Source: Chthonomonas sp.
GTDB taxonomy: Bacteria > Armatimonadota > Fimbriimonadia > Fimbriimonadales > Fimbriimonadaceae
Direction: 5' to 3'
Assembly (NCBI GenBank): GCA_016788425.1
Contig: JAEURQ010000004.1
Coordinates: 558,001 to 622,000 of the forward strand
DNA: 64,000 nucleotides
A model generated the notes under the pieces. The model saw only the letters and a list, made by a program, of their open reading frames with translations. It was not told the DNA's origin and did not search any database. This document shows, piece by piece, positions 1-8,463 of this stretch. Position 1 is the first letter of the stretch, and every line of letters starts with the position of its first letter. The translations under genes were made by a program, and so were the position numbers.

Positions 1-1004
1 TCCCACACGCTAATGCCGCCAAGGGCATAGGGGATGTAGAAGCTCAGGCCGAGAATGGTGAGGTAGACCACCGGGTGGCTGATGAGGGCCACGGTCTTGT
101 CCTTCTCAATCTCGACGATATCGTTGACGAATCCGGCCCATCGCTTTTTGAGAATGGTGTCGGTCGTGACAATCACTTCACCGGCGGGGTTTCGCACCTC
201 CCAGTGACCGCGATCTTCCTCGCGGAATCGGAAATCTTCGAGCTTCGGCGGGTGCGCCAGCATGTGCGCACGCCACTCTTCCATCGTCATGTTCATCGGC
301 TTGCGCAGGCTCGGCTCGCGGAACGCCCACATGACGAAGCTGTGCATGAAGCCCATGAATTGCTCCCACCAAATCGCGCGCTTTGAATCCTCAAACACGT
401 ACGGGCTGTGCACGTCCACGCTGGTTTCGCCAAAGGCGTGGTGCTTGGTGTGCTTCTTCATCCACTCGCCCGCCGGACCCTGCATGGCGCAACTGCCCAT
501 GGCGAGCACAACGCCGCGCACGACTTGGTTGGTTTTGTAGCTGGGGTGGGTGCCCGTGCGGTGATAACCAACGGTGATGCCCATGCCCGCGAGGAGCCAC
601 ATGCCCATGAACCATACAAAGTGGTGACCGTACAAGTTGTACATACCCACGAAGAACGGGATGATCGCGAAGAACACCGCCCAGCGATAAATGGACCGCA
701 GAATACGCGTGCGAACCGCCTTGTTGACCAAGGACCGGTGCCGCGGCAGGATCATCTTGGTGCGAGTGAACAGCTCCTTGTAGCCGGTGACGATGGGGAA
801 GCGGCGGAAGTAGGGACGAACCCACTTGATATGCGCGCCCACGATGGCGACCAGGTAGGCCAGCCAGCCAATGGTGGCGAGGAACCGTGCATTATCCTGC
901 AACACTTGATACAGCAACACGAGCCCACCAACGGGCGGCGCGGCGATAAAAAGGAGGACGATGAATTGTTCTAAGCGGCGATTGTTGTGCTCAGCGTAGC
1001 TCAA
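1..1004 (-). CDS. acyl-lipid/acyl-CoA fatty acid desaturase (3' end outside window)
   Basis: The frame reads without a stop from a TTG at 1004 to the window edge, so about 334 N-terminal residues are present and the C-terminus is missing. It shows the membrane di-iron desaturase pattern: hydrophobic segments, then HRTGTH (HxxxxH box), then HTKHH (HxxHH box). The third HxxHH box would lie beyond the window. Such enzymes insert a double bond, usually delta-9, into membrane acyl chains using O2. The TTG has GGAG about ten bases upstream; an in-frame GTG near 1046 is an alternative start. It lies 92 bases downstream of the small basic protein gene on the same strand, where ftsA/ftsZ might have been expected. 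The family call is fairly firm; the regiospecificity is not. Confidence 0.8.
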   Translation of the reverse strand, partial: MSYAEHNNRRLEQFIVLLFIAAPPVGGLVLLYQVLQDNARFLATIGWLAYLVAIVGAHIKWVRPYFRRFPIVTGYKELFTRTKMILPRHRSLVNKAVRTRILRSIYRWAVFFAIIPFFVGMYNLYGHHFVWFMGMWLLAGMGITVGYHRTGTHPSYKTNQVVRGVVLAMGSCAMQGPAGEWMKKHTKHHAFGETSVDVHSPYVFEDSKRAIWWEQFMGFMHSFVMWAFREPSLRKPMNMTMEEWRAHMLAHPPKLEDFRFREEDRGHWEVRNPAGEVIVTTDTILKKRWAGFVNDIVEIEKDKTVALISHPVVYLTILGLSFYIPYALGGISVW

Positions 1005-1096
1005 GAGGGAGGGTCTCCGGGGGAGGCAGACGACAGCCTGCACATCCTATCTATTGTGACGGATGGCCGCGGCGATTCGCTGGAACTCAGTTCAAA

Positions 1097-1477
1097 CTAG
1101 GTCGAAAGGCTTGCGTCCACGTCGCGTCGCTTCTTCCAATCGTTGTAGCTTTGCAGCAAGTGCCGTCGAATCAGGCTGAGGTTGTTGAAGATGCGTTGAC
1201 CGAAAATCAGCGCGCAAACCAGGAAGATGTCCACCCCAATTTGGTCGCCCATCCACGCTAAAAAGAACGCCAGCAGGCAGTTGGTGAAGAAGCCGCTGAC
1301 GAACACATCCGCCGCAAACCGCCCCTCGAAATTGCTCTTGATGCCGCCGCACACGGTGTCAAGTCCGGCCAGGCAAGCCACCGCCAGATACACCCCGGCC
1401 GGGCCGCGCAAGTCTTGACTCGGCAGAAGCCCGATGAGCAGGCCCAAGATGAGGGCGAACACGGGAATGAGGATCAC
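1097..1477 (-). CDS. sbp: small basic protein, DUF1290 family (Sbp)
   Basis: This 126-residue integral membrane protein has about three hydrophobic segments (residues 1-20, 27-45 and 57-95) and a basic C-terminal tail with KKRR. The length, the DTVCGGIKSNFEGRF-type loop and the position directly after a DUF881 gene match the DUF1290 small basic protein family. In Firmicutes this family sits between divIB and ftsA in the dcw cluster. Its molecular role is unknown; a link to division or envelope is inferred from context. The ATG overlaps the DUF881 stop by four bases (ATGA), so the two are probably translationally coupled. Confidence 0.85.
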   Translation of the reverse strand: MILIPVFALILGLLIGLLPSQDLRGPAGVYLAVACLAGLDTVCGGIKSNFEGRFAADVFVSGFFTNCLLAFFLAWMGDQIGVDIFLVCALIFGQRIFNNLSLIRRHLLQSYNDWKKRRDVDASLST

Positions 1478-2235
1478 TTCGGCACCTCGACAGTTTTCAC
1501 ATGCTTCTTTTCGGTGCTGCCCGAATACGCCGGCAGCATCATCTTGTCCACCAGGACAATCTCCATCATGCGCGGGTCAATCGCCGTGATCTCGGCGTGA
1601 ATGCCGCCCGGCATCTCGATGGCGCCTTTGAGCGACTTGGCATCGCCCAGCGCTTGAATCACAATCGGCGAAGCGATACGCACGCTATCCACCAGGATAG
1701 TCGAGCCAACGCACCGGAAGTTCGTGCCGAGCGCCACGCGATTGTTGTTGACCGAAACCGCCTCGGCGCCCGCGTTCCAAAGCTCGTTGACCACCTTCAG
1801 GATGTCGGTGTCGTGGATGATTTTATCTTCCACGAAATCCTCTTTCGCGTTCGGGGCGTCGCGCAGAGTGATGCGCACGCCCGGGCCGACCACCTCGGTG
1901 AGTCCGGCAAACAATTTGAGGTTCTCGGCGCTCTCGTAGATGACCTTGGCTTGGTCGGTTTCCTTGGAAAGAGCCGCCTGAAACTTCGTGTTTTCCTCGC
2001 GCAACTTAGACACTTCTCGGCGAAGACTGGCCACTTCTTCCTGCGTTTGGTTGTCGTTGACGTCGAGCCGCGCGGCGACGTTGGGGTCGCGGCGGATATC
2101 GGCCCGCGCGCGGTTTGTGCGGATCGCGCTCGTGGTCATCACACCCAACATCAAACACATCAGGCTGATGGTAATCACCGGCGATTTGATGGTTTGGCTC
2201 ACGTTAAACGGATTCTTCATGTCGGGTCTTTTCAT
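1474..2235 (-). CDS. DUF881 family membrane-anchored protein
   Basis: The protein has 253 residues. Residues about 15-38 form one transmembrane anchor and residues 60-105 a heptad-rich coiled coil (EEVASLRREVSKLREEN). The C-terminal globular domain starts near GPGVRITLRDAP and contains VNELWNAGAEAVSVNN, typical of DUF881. The family is homologous to YlxW/YlxX of Bacillus and follows divIB/ftsQ in dcw clusters of several phyla. The coiled coil and single anchor suggest a periplasmic scaffold, but no function is established. It is three bases from ftsQ and overlaps sbp by four bases, so it belongs to the murC-ddl/ftsQ operon. Confidence 0.85.
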   Translation of the reverse strand: MKRPDMKNPFNVSQTIKSPVITISLMCLMLGVMTTSAIRTNRARADIRRDPNVAARLDVNDNQTQEEVASLRREVSKLREENTKFQAALSKETDQAKVIYESAENLKLFAGLTEVVGPGVRITLRDAPNAKEDFVEDKIIHDTDILKVVNELWNAGAEAVSVNNNRVALGTNFRCVGSTILVDSVRIASPIVIQALGDAKSLKGAIEMPGGIHAEITAIDPRMMEIVLVDKMMLPAYSGSTEKKHVKTVEVPK

Positions 2236-2238
2236 GTT

Positions 2239-2937
2239 TTAACGCTTCGTCACGATATCGGTGGGTGCAGAAACATTAATTTCCGAAACATTCTCCAAAA
2301 GTGTTACCTGCTTCGCCATTTCCTCGGAGAATCTCGACCACTTTTTCTGGAGATCAACAGGTGTTCCGACGATCACAGTGGCCTTCTCGTTCCCGCGGAA
2401 GCTCATCACGCCGCGGCTGTCGATGTCGAACTTCCACGCGTTGTCGGGTTGCCAGGAAACTACTTGCTGGATCAGCCACGCCATCCGCTCGGCGGGCCAT
2501 TGCCCGGCCGGAATCCACGCCGCGCCCAGCATGTCCGGGTGAACGGTAAGGGTCGGCAGCGTCGAGCCATCGCGGCTAAGCTGAAAAACAGTGCCATCGT
2601 TGGCGAGCGCGCCCTTGGTGCCGGTTATGGTCGCCACTGGTTTTTGCAGTTTCAGGATGATCACGCCACGCCCCAGCAGGTTGATGCTCGACTCGACCGA
2701 GGCGATCTCGGAGTTGGGCATGATGACCTGCGCCAAGTGCGCGTTCTGAATCTGGCGACTCGGCACGCCTTCGTATTTGCGGAGCCGCTCGGCGATGCGC
2801 TTTTCGTCGCCGGCGGGCGCGCCCAGTACGCGCAGCTTTTGCGGGGCGGTCGCCGGGCTCCACATCGCCCCGCAGATCAAGTTGAACGCGATCAAACCGG
2901 CGAGCAAGCGGTTGGGGTTAGCGGGCTTTCGCGCCAT
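2239..2937 (-). CDS. ftsQ: cell division protein FtsQ/DivIB-like
   Basis: The protein has 232 residues: a short cytoplasmic basic N-terminus, one transmembrane helix (about residues 10-27), then a region resembling a POTRA domain (RVLGAPAGDEKRIAERL and onward). A beta-rich part follows with ASVESSINLLGRGVIILKLQKPVA, where canonical FtsQ proteins carry a P-x-V-x-x-A/V-xV-R-R-P-x-T-L-x-I/V block. Sequence similarity to FtsQ is weak, and the call rests mainly on topology and the slot between murC-ddl and DUF881. It would recruit FtsL and FtsB to the septum. The start overlaps the murC-ddl end by 20 bases. Confidence 0.65.
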   Translation of the reverse strand: MARKPANPNRLLAGLIAFNLICGAMWSPATAPQKLRVLGAPAGDEKRIAERLRKYEGVPSRQIQNAHLAQVIMPNSEIASVESSINLLGRGVIILKLQKPVATITGTKGALANDGTVFQLSRDGSTLPTLTVHPDMLGAAWIPAGQWPAERMAWLIQQVVSWQPDNAWKFDIDSRGVMSFRGNEKATVIVGTPVDLQKKWSRFSEEMAKQVTLLENVSEINVSAPTDIVTKR

Positions 2938-5200
2938 AAAAAGTTAAGGCATCCTCCACAATCCATTGACAAAGCTCGGCAAAACTCATGCCCGCCGTCT
3001 CGGCCGATTTCGGAACCAGACTCGTCGGGGTCATGCCGGGCAAGGTGTTAATCTCCAGAATGATCGGCCCCTCGGCGGTGACGATCATGTCGGTGCGAGT
3101 GACCCCGCGGCAGCCGAGCAATTGGTGTGTGCGGAGGGCGAGGTCGCTGACCAGCCGCATGGTTTCCTCGGGCAAACGAGCCGGACAAATCTCCTCGGTC
3201 GCGCCGGGTGTGTACTTCGATTCAAAGTCGTAATCCTTGCCGCCGGTCGGGGCAATCTCGACCGGAATCAGAGCGCGATCGCCCATCACGGGCGTGCTGA
3301 TTTCCATGCCGCGCAGACGACGCTCCACCAGCACCGAACTATCGTAGTGCAGCCCCTTAGCGATTGCCACGGCGAGGTCCTCAGGGCGATTGACGAACGT
3401 CACGCCGATGGTGCTGCCCTGGGCGTTGGGCTTGACCACCCATTCATCACCGCCCACCTCGCGGAGCACGCGTTCGGCCGCGTGCTGCGGGTCCTCATTT
3501 GCCGTCACCTGCACCCCAGGCGGGACGGGCAATCCGGCGGCGCGCAGAATCTCCTTGGTCTTTTCCTTGTCCATGGCCAGGGCGCTGGATTGAATTCCAG
3601 GCCCGGTGTAGGGAACACCGATCAGCTCCAAAAATCCTTGCAGAGCGCCGTCTTCGGCGCGGTTGCCGTGGGTCATCAGCACCGCCAAATCGGGGCGATT
3701 TACCCCGGTAAGCGGAGCTAGATCGCGCTGGCCGAGAAGAAGTTCAGTGGCGTCCAGCAGTCGAACTGAATACTGAGTGGAGAGAGCGTTGGCCACGGCG
3801 CGGCCACTGTGCAAAGACACCTCGCGCTCGGCGCTATCGCCGCCGTACAGCACCACCAGTTGCGGCGCGGCGGGGCGATCGAGCTCGGCCAAGAACGCCG
3901 GACCAAACTCGGAAATGTTGCCCGCGCCCATGCCGACGACCACGTCTCCGGCGCGAACCAGCTTGCGGACTTCGGTCGGTAAGCGGTGCCGACTGGGCAC
4001 GTACACTACTTCGCAGGTGACTTGCTCGGCAATCCGCGCCGAGCTCATGCCGGGCATCGGAGCCTCGCGAGCGGGGTAAATGTCGGTGATCACCAGCAGA
4101 TCAGCGGCGCTGAGTGTGCGCGCGAACTCGGGCAGAAAATCGCGAGTTCTTGAGTAAAGGTGCGGTTGATAGACCACCACGACGCGACGGCCCGCGTAGC
4201 GCGAACGAACCGCCTCGATGCTGGCCGTAATCTCGGTGGGGTGGTGAGCGTAATCGTCCAAAACGGCGATCTCGCCTTCGCGGAGCAGTTGCAACCGACG
4301 CTCGGCGCCGCTGTAGGTTTGCACCGCGCGCAGCGCGGGTTCGGCCCCCACGCCCAAGTGGTGGGCCACGGATAGGGCCGCGCGCGCATTCTGCCAATTG
4401 TGTCGGCCCGGCATGCGCATGAGCTGCGAATCCGGCGAATCCCAACCTTCGGCGCCGTAGGGCAGCAGAGTCCCGGCGAACCCGGCAGCTACCTCGCACG
4501 CTCCGGCATCGTCTTTGCAATACACCAGCGTCGAAGCTTGGCTCACGAACGAATTCACGCTGGCGAGGAGCGACTCCCAGTCGCCGTGAAAATCGAGATG
4601 GTCGGGCTCAAGGTTGGTGAGCACCACGATTTCGGCGGGAAGATCGCGCAGGCTGTCGTAGGCCTCGCAGGCTTCAATGACGACCCAATCGCCCGCGCCT
4701 TCGCGCACCGCGCCCCCGAAGTCAGGTACCTCCGCGCCCACAATCGCGGTGGGGTCGAGCCCTCCGGCCAGCAAAGCGCTCGCGACCAATCCGGTGGTCG
4801 TGGTTTTCCCGTGAGTGCCGGTCACGGCAATGACGCGCTTGCCATCCAGCAACCAGCCCAAGAGCTGTGACCGTCGAAAGATCGGGTTGTTGCCGCGGCG
4901 CGCGTCTTGCACCTCGGGGGACTCGTTCAGGTCGATCGCGTCGGTGAGAATCAGTGCGTCGCCAGGCATCACCCAGCCGTTGTCGTGGCCGATTTGAACT
5001 TTGGCTCCCGCCGCGCGCAAGGCGTCAATCACGGCTGAATCGGTGCTATCGCTGCCGGCTACTTGGTAGCCGCGCCGCATGAGCATGTGCGCCAGCCCGC
5101 TCATCCCCGCGCCGCCGATACCGACAAAAAAGAACCGTTGCGCTCGCCCAAGGTCCGCCGTCGAGGCGAAGCTACTGGCAATTTCAACCTTGGTGCGCAT
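2918..5200 (-). CDS. murC-ddl: bifunctional UDP-N-acetylmuramate-L-alanine ligase / D-alanine-D-alanine ligase (MurC-Ddl fusion)
   Basis: This 760-residue cytoplasmic enzyme joins two steps of peptidoglycan precursor synthesis. Residues 1-450 are MurC: the UDP-binding VGIGGAGMSGLA near 26-36, the ATP loop TGTHGKTTT at 127-135, and a Mur C-terminal domain with LDDYAHHPTEI. Residues from about 452 are Ddl: LYGGDSAEREVS, an ATP-grasp core with VVKPNAQGSTIGV, and the C-terminal EINTLPGMTPTSLVP. Both active centres look intact. The same fusion order is known from Chlamydia. The gene begins with ATG and is followed by ftsQ with a 20-base overlap. No separate ddl is seen in the window. The ABC transporter upstream is on the same strand, 44 bases away. 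Confidence 0.95.
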   Translation of the reverse strand: MRTKVEIASSFASTADLGRAQRFFFVGIGGAGMSGLAHMLMRRGYQVAGSDSTDSAVIDALRAAGAKVQIGHDNGWVMPGDALILTDAIDLNESPEVQDARRGNNPIFRRSQLLGWLLDGKRVIAVTGTHGKTTTTGLVASALLAGGLDPTAIVGAEVPDFGGAVREGAGDWVVIEACEAYDSLRDLPAEIVVLTNLEPDHLDFHGDWESLLASVNSFVSQASTLVYCKDDAGACEVAAGFAGTLLPYGAEGWDSPDSQLMRMPGRHNWQNARAALSVAHHLGVGAEPALRAVQTYSGAERRLQLLREGEIAVLDDYAHHPTEITASIEAVRSRYAGRRVVVVYQPHLYSRTRDFLPEFARTLSAADLLVITDIYPAREAPMPGMSSARIAEQVTCEVVYVPSRHRLPTEVRKLVRAGDVVVGMGAGNISEFGPAFLAELDRPAAPQLVVLYGGDSAEREVSLHSGRAVANALSTQYSVRLLDATELLLGQRDLAPLTGVNRPDLAVLMTHGNRAEDGALQGFLELIGVPYTGPGIQSSALAMDKEKTKEILRAAGLPVPPGVQVTANEDPQHAAERVLREVGGDEWVVKPNAQGSTIGVTFVNRPEDLAVAIAKGLHYDSSVLVERRLRGMEISTPVMGDRALIPVEIAPTGGKDYDFESKYTPGATEEICPARLPEETMRLVSDLALRTHQLLGCRGVTRTDMIVTAEGPIILEINTLPGMTPTSLVPKSAETAGMSFAELCQWIVEDALTFYGAKAR

Positions 5201-5244
5201 GGAGAATCTTTATTATGACGGACCGGCCCCGTCGTAAGTCGCGG

Positions 5245-6069
5245 CTACCAGCCGCTACTGCCGCTGAGCAAATTGCCGCGCAAGAACGAGCGCTGCACCA
5301 GCAGAAACACCAGCACCGAGGGGAGCACCAAAATGAGGCTCGCGCTCATGAGTAGCGGCCAGTTCGACTTGTCGAGTTGCTGCAATTGCAGAATGCCGAC
5401 GCTCACGGTGTAGTTGTCCGGCGACTTTAGGAAAAGCAGTGGCCACACGAAATCGCCCCAATAGAACAGAAACGAAAACGCAGTCACAGCCAGCGTGGTC
5501 GGGCGGATCAGCGGCATCGCCATCTGCTGCCAAGCCATGAGGGGTGGCGCGCCATCGAGCTCAGCGGCTTCGTACACCTCCGCCGGAACCGAAAGGCAGG
5601 AGCGATAGAACAACAGGACATAGAGCGGCAACGAGCCGACGGCCACGGGGAGCACGAGCGAGGTGAGCGTGTCGAGCAACCCCAAATGCTTAACCAAGAA
5701 GAACCGCGGCAACCATAACGCGATGAGCGGCAGCAGTTGCGCGACGATCAGCAGAACCACGATTCGGCCCCGTAGCGCGGGCGAAAGTCGCGCGATGCTG
5801 TAGCCCGATATCGAGCCGACGAGCAAAGTGAGTGGCACGGCCACCGCGCCAACCAGCAGCGAGTTTTGCAGATAAGTCGCCATGGGGATGAGCTCGAATA
5901 CCCGCGCAAAGTTGTCTAGGCTCCACTCGGCAGGAAGCCACTCGACCGTCCGCGGTGGTGGTAAGCCGGGTTTGCGCATCGCCGATACGAAGATCCAGTA
6001 GATCGGCGAAACAAACAGGGCGATCACCGCGAGGCGCGCCAGCAACGAGCCCAGGGACCTAAAGGTCAA
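5245..6069 (-). CDS. carbohydrate ABC transporter permease (MalG/LacG type)
   Basis: This inner-membrane permease has about six transmembrane helices and the cytoplasmic EAA loop that contacts the ATPase (VYEAAELDGAPPLMAWQQMAMPLIRP). The call follows the CUT1 family of sugar importers. I chose the TTG at 6069 because GGAGG lies seven bases before it. It overlaps the preceding permease by 11 bases and gives 274 residues starting LTFRSLGS; an ATG at 6111 would add 14 residues but lacks a site. It is the last gene of a binding protein-permease-permease operon. The ATPase is not encoded nearby, as is common for importers sharing an MsmX-like ATPase. The substrate cannot be read from the sequence. 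Confidence 0.88.
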   Translation of the reverse strand: MTFRSLGSLLARLAVIALFVSPIYWIFVSAMRKPGLPPPRTVEWLPAEWSLDNFARVFELIPMATYLQNSLLVGAVAVPLTLLVGSISGYSIARLSPALRGRIVVLLIVAQLLPLIALWLPRFFLVKHLGLLDTLTSLVLPVAVGSLPLYVLLFYRSCLSVPAEVYEAAELDGAPPLMAWQQMAMPLIRPTTLAVTAFSFLFYWGDFVWPLLFLKSPDNYTVSVGILQLQQLDKSNWPLLMSASLILVLPSVLVFLLVQRSFLRGNLLSGSSGW

Positions 6070-6937
6070 CGTGGTACCTCCATCGCCGCAGCCCGGTTCG
6101 TACGAGGCCAAGTACCGCCAGGCAGAGCAAGAACGCGACCACCATCATGGCCGATCCCAACCCGAATCGGAACCGGTCGAACGCCTCTTCGTAGATGATC
6201 AGGCCGATAAACATGGTCGAGTAGTAGGGGTCCCCCTGCGTCATCATGTGCGAAAACGTGAAGGTGGACTGCAGGCTCATCATCATGTCGCGAGCGCCCA
6301 GAATAAACATCCACGGGGCGAGTTGCGGCAACGTGACATGCCAAAACTGGGCCCACCGAGCGGCACCCGCGAGCTTCGCGTTTTCGTATAGCTCGCCCGC
6401 AATCTCCATGCGCGCGACCATGAGCACCACAAAGAGCTCGCCGATTTGAAAAAGCGACAATAAAACAAACACCCACGGGGCCGACTTAGGGTCGGCGAGC
6501 CACATCGGGGGGGCGATTCCGAACTGTTGAAGCAACAAATTGAGCGGCCCGTAGAGCGGATTGAAGATCCACAGCATCACCAACGCCATCGCTGGGTCCG
6601 GGATCACGCTCGGCAGGAAGACGGCGGCACGGGCCGCGCCCGTGCCGGGTTTGCGTGACTGTAACCACATGGCCAGCACGCAGGCCAGCGCGAGCTTTAA
6701 GGGCAGCGCAATGGCGAGAAACCAAAAGGTGTTGGCCACCGCCCGGAGGAACACGCGATCATCGGTCAGCGCCGCGTAGTTTTCGAGACCCGCCGACTGC
6801 GGCGAACTCAGCCCATCGTAGTGCGTGAACGACAGAAGCAACGAGGCCAGCGCCGGCCCGATGTACAGCAGCATCAGGCCGACGCCAAGCGGAATCAGGA
6901 GCCGGAGGTGGGCGGCGTCGCGTCGCCCGAGCTTCAC
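6059..6937 (-). CDS. sugar ABC transporter permease (MalF/UgpA type)
   Basis: This 292-residue permease has six predicted transmembrane helices and an EAA motif (ELYENAKLAGAARWAQFWHV). It would form a heterodimer with the permease encoded next. The GTG start overlaps the stop of the binding-protein gene by four bases (GTGA), which implies coupled translation. Family membership (CUT1, binding-protein-dependent transport inner-membrane component) is clear from the motif and topology; the transported sugar is unknown. Confidence 0.9.
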   Translation of the reverse strand: MKLGRRDAAHLRLLIPLGVGLMLLYIGPALASLLLSFTHYDGLSSPQSAGLENYAALTDDRVFLRAVANTFWFLAIALPLKLALACVLAMWLQSRKPGTGAARAAVFLPSVIPDPAMALVMLWIFNPLYGPLNLLLQQFGIAPPMWLADPKSAPWVFVLLSLFQIGELFVVLMVARMEIAGELYENAKLAGAARWAQFWHVTLPQLAPWMFILGARDMMMSLQSTFTFSHMMTQGDPYYSTMFIGLIIYEEAFDRFRFGLGSAMMVVAFLLCLAVLGLVRTGLRRWRYHVDL

Positions 6938-8235
6938 TTTGCCAGCACGCCGTCCGTTCGTTCCTTCAGGGTCTTGGTCACTTCCGACGCTTTCAATCCG
7001 CTGTAAACCGCTCGCTCCAGTTCTTCTGTGGCGGTGGATTCCAGGTCCACCCAGTTTTCATTGACGGGCACCGCTCGCATGGTGGGCAGGGTTTCGAGGA
7101 ACACCTTGCTGTTGGCGGGCTTTTGCGAGGGGTCGAGGAAGGCTTGCGACTCGGCCACCGCCCGGATCGAGGGCACTGTACGGCCCGACGCCGCGACAAT
7201 TTCTTGTCCTTCCTTGGAGTTGGCAAACTCAATGAACTTCCAGACCGCGGCCTTGTCTTTGGCCGCCTTCGGCATAAAGTAAGCGTCCGCGTGGAGGATT
7301 CCGGCGGCTTGCTTGCCGACGGGCAGGGCCACAACATCCCATTCAAAGCCTGTAATCTCGCGATAGGTGGGCACGCCGCGGCGGCTATTCAAGAACATGG
7401 CGGTGCGCCCGTTTTGGAATCGTGTCTCGCTGTCCTCGCTCTTTTCTTCGACCTGATCCGGAATCACCTTGTGCACGGCGCGCAGGTCGATAAACCACTG
7501 GAGGGCTTTCTGGAATCCTGGGTCGCCGAGGTTCAAGCTTGTGGGGTTTTCTGCGTCATCCACGATCTCGCCGCCCGCTTGCCACACAAACGGGATGAGG
7601 CGTTGGAGCGAAACTTCGGTACCGAGCCCGTACACGTCCATCTTCCCGTCGCCGTCGCGATCCTTGGTCAGCATTTTGGCCGTCGAGACAAACTCGTCCC
7701 AAGTCCAGGTGGACTTGGGGTGGGGAAGTCCGGCCTCATCGAACAAGTTTTTGTTGTAGTAGACCACGAGGCTGGACAGGTTTTGCGGAATGCCGTAAAG
7801 CTCGCCCTTGAACACGAATGGCCGAATTGCTTCGCCGTAGAAGTCCTCTTTTTTGATGAGTGAGCTCTTCTCAAGATACGGCCCCAACGGCTCCACAACC
7901 CCTTTGGCGGCAAACTGCGCGTAACGCCGATAGTTGATCAGCACCACATCGGCGGGAGTGTTGGCGGCGAAGTCCGCGCCGAGTCGCTTGCGATAGTCGC
8001 CTTGAGAGGGAATGTGGATCAGTTCCACCTTCGCGCCGCTGTGCTTGGTTTCGTACGCCTTCACCAGGTTCTTGTAAGCCTCGTGCTCCCCCGGATCGCC
8101 AAAGATCATGAAGCTGATCTTGGACGGCTTCGCCGTGGCGGTTGCGGAGGGTTCGGCTTCGCCCGATTTGCTGCAACCAGCGAGCAGGGCGACTAGTGTG
8201 AGAGACAAGGTGACGGGGAACAATCCTCGGGCCAT
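6934..8235 (-). CDS. extracellular solute-binding lipoprotein of a sugar ABC importer
   Basis: This 433-residue protein begins with a lipoprotein signal peptide ending in the lipobox LAGC (cysteine at residue 21). It continues as a family 1 solute-binding protein, with KISFMIFGDPGEHEAYKNLVKAYE at the start of the first lobe and YGIPQNLSSLVVYYNKNLFDEAG in the hinge region. It would capture a carbohydrate outside the cytoplasmic membrane for the two permeases downstream. A TAGAAT box at 8242-8247 ends exactly six bases before the ATG, so the transcript is probably leaderless. The substrate is not predictable here. Confidence 0.92.
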   Translation of the reverse strand: MARGLFPVTLSLTLVALLAGCSKSGEAEPSATATAKPSKISFMIFGDPGEHEAYKNLVKAYETKHSGAKVELIHIPSQGDYRKRLGADFAANTPADVVLINYRRYAQFAAKGVVEPLGPYLEKSSLIKKEDFYGEAIRPFVFKGELYGIPQNLSSLVVYYNKNLFDEAGLPHPKSTWTWDEFVSTAKMLTKDRDGDGKMDVYGLGTEVSLQRLIPFVWQAGGEIVDDAENPTSLNLGDPGFQKALQWFIDLRAVHKVIPDQVEEKSEDSETRFQNGRTAMFLNSRRGVPTYREITGFEWDVVALPVGKQAAGILHADAYFMPKAAKDKAAVWKFIEFANSKEGQEIVAASGRTVPSIRAVAESQAFLDPSQKPANSKVFLETLPTMRAVPVNENWVDLESTATEELERAVYSGLKASEVTKTLKERTDGVLAK

Positions 8236-8241
8236 GCACAG

Positions 8242-8247
8242 ATTCTA
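8242..8247 (-). promoter_or_regulatory. putative -10 box of a leaderless promoter for the sugar-binding protein gene
   Basis: TAGAAT on the minus strand is followed by six bases and then the ATG at 8235. No good -35 hexamer is seen at 16-18 bases. The spacing would put the transcription start at or next to the start codon. Inferred from pattern and spacing only. Confidence 0.5.
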
Positions 8248-8337
8248 TCACCCGTAGAGCGAGTTCGCGAACGATATAAGAGAATGCTTATGCTTTGGTC
8301 CGATCAATCAACAAGAGAATCATGAACTGGGTGGAAA

Positions 8338-8421
8338 GTGAATAACTTGCACACGAACTTCAGAATCGCGACATAACTTAGTCAGGAACTCCGCAAAATG
8401 TGAATAATTTGCACACGAACT
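8338..8421. repeat. two direct copies of a 22-base repeat upstream of the 8464 gene
   Basis: The first copy, at 8338-8359, and the second, at 8400-8421, differ at one base (C or T in the tract GTGAATAAyTTGCAC, followed by ACGAACT). The copies start 62 bases apart, roughly six helical turns, and face the 8464 gene. Paired direct repeats in a promoter region are compatible with binding of a regulator, but they could also be remnants of a duplication. Confidence 0.6.
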
Positions 8422-8451
8422 CCCTGCGGCGGGTTTTGGCGAAACGTGCGT

Positions 8452-8457
8452 TAGAAT
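8452..8457 (+). promoter_or_regulatory. putative -10 box of a leaderless promoter
   Basis: TAGAAT, then six bases, then the ATG at 8464. The spacing is the same as at purF, ku, upp, ispH and others in this window. No -35 consensus is evident. Confidence 0.5.
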
Positions 8458-8463
8458 AGAAAT

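Larger units (their letters stand above)
8236..8463. other. divergent intergenic region with promoters and a 22-base direct repeat
   Basis: This 228-base spacer separates the divergent sugar-binding protein gene and the small gene at 8464. It is less GC-rich than its surroundings. It holds the TAGAAT boxes of both genes and two copies of a 22-base repeat (8338-8359 and 8400-8421). I see no open frame of interest and no terminator. Confidence 0.6.

Noticed and set aside
1501-3051. Long plus-strand open frame across DUF881, ftsQ and the end of murC-ddl
   Set aside because: It lies antisense to three well-supported genes, has no family resemblance and shows the low-complexity composition of a shadow frame.
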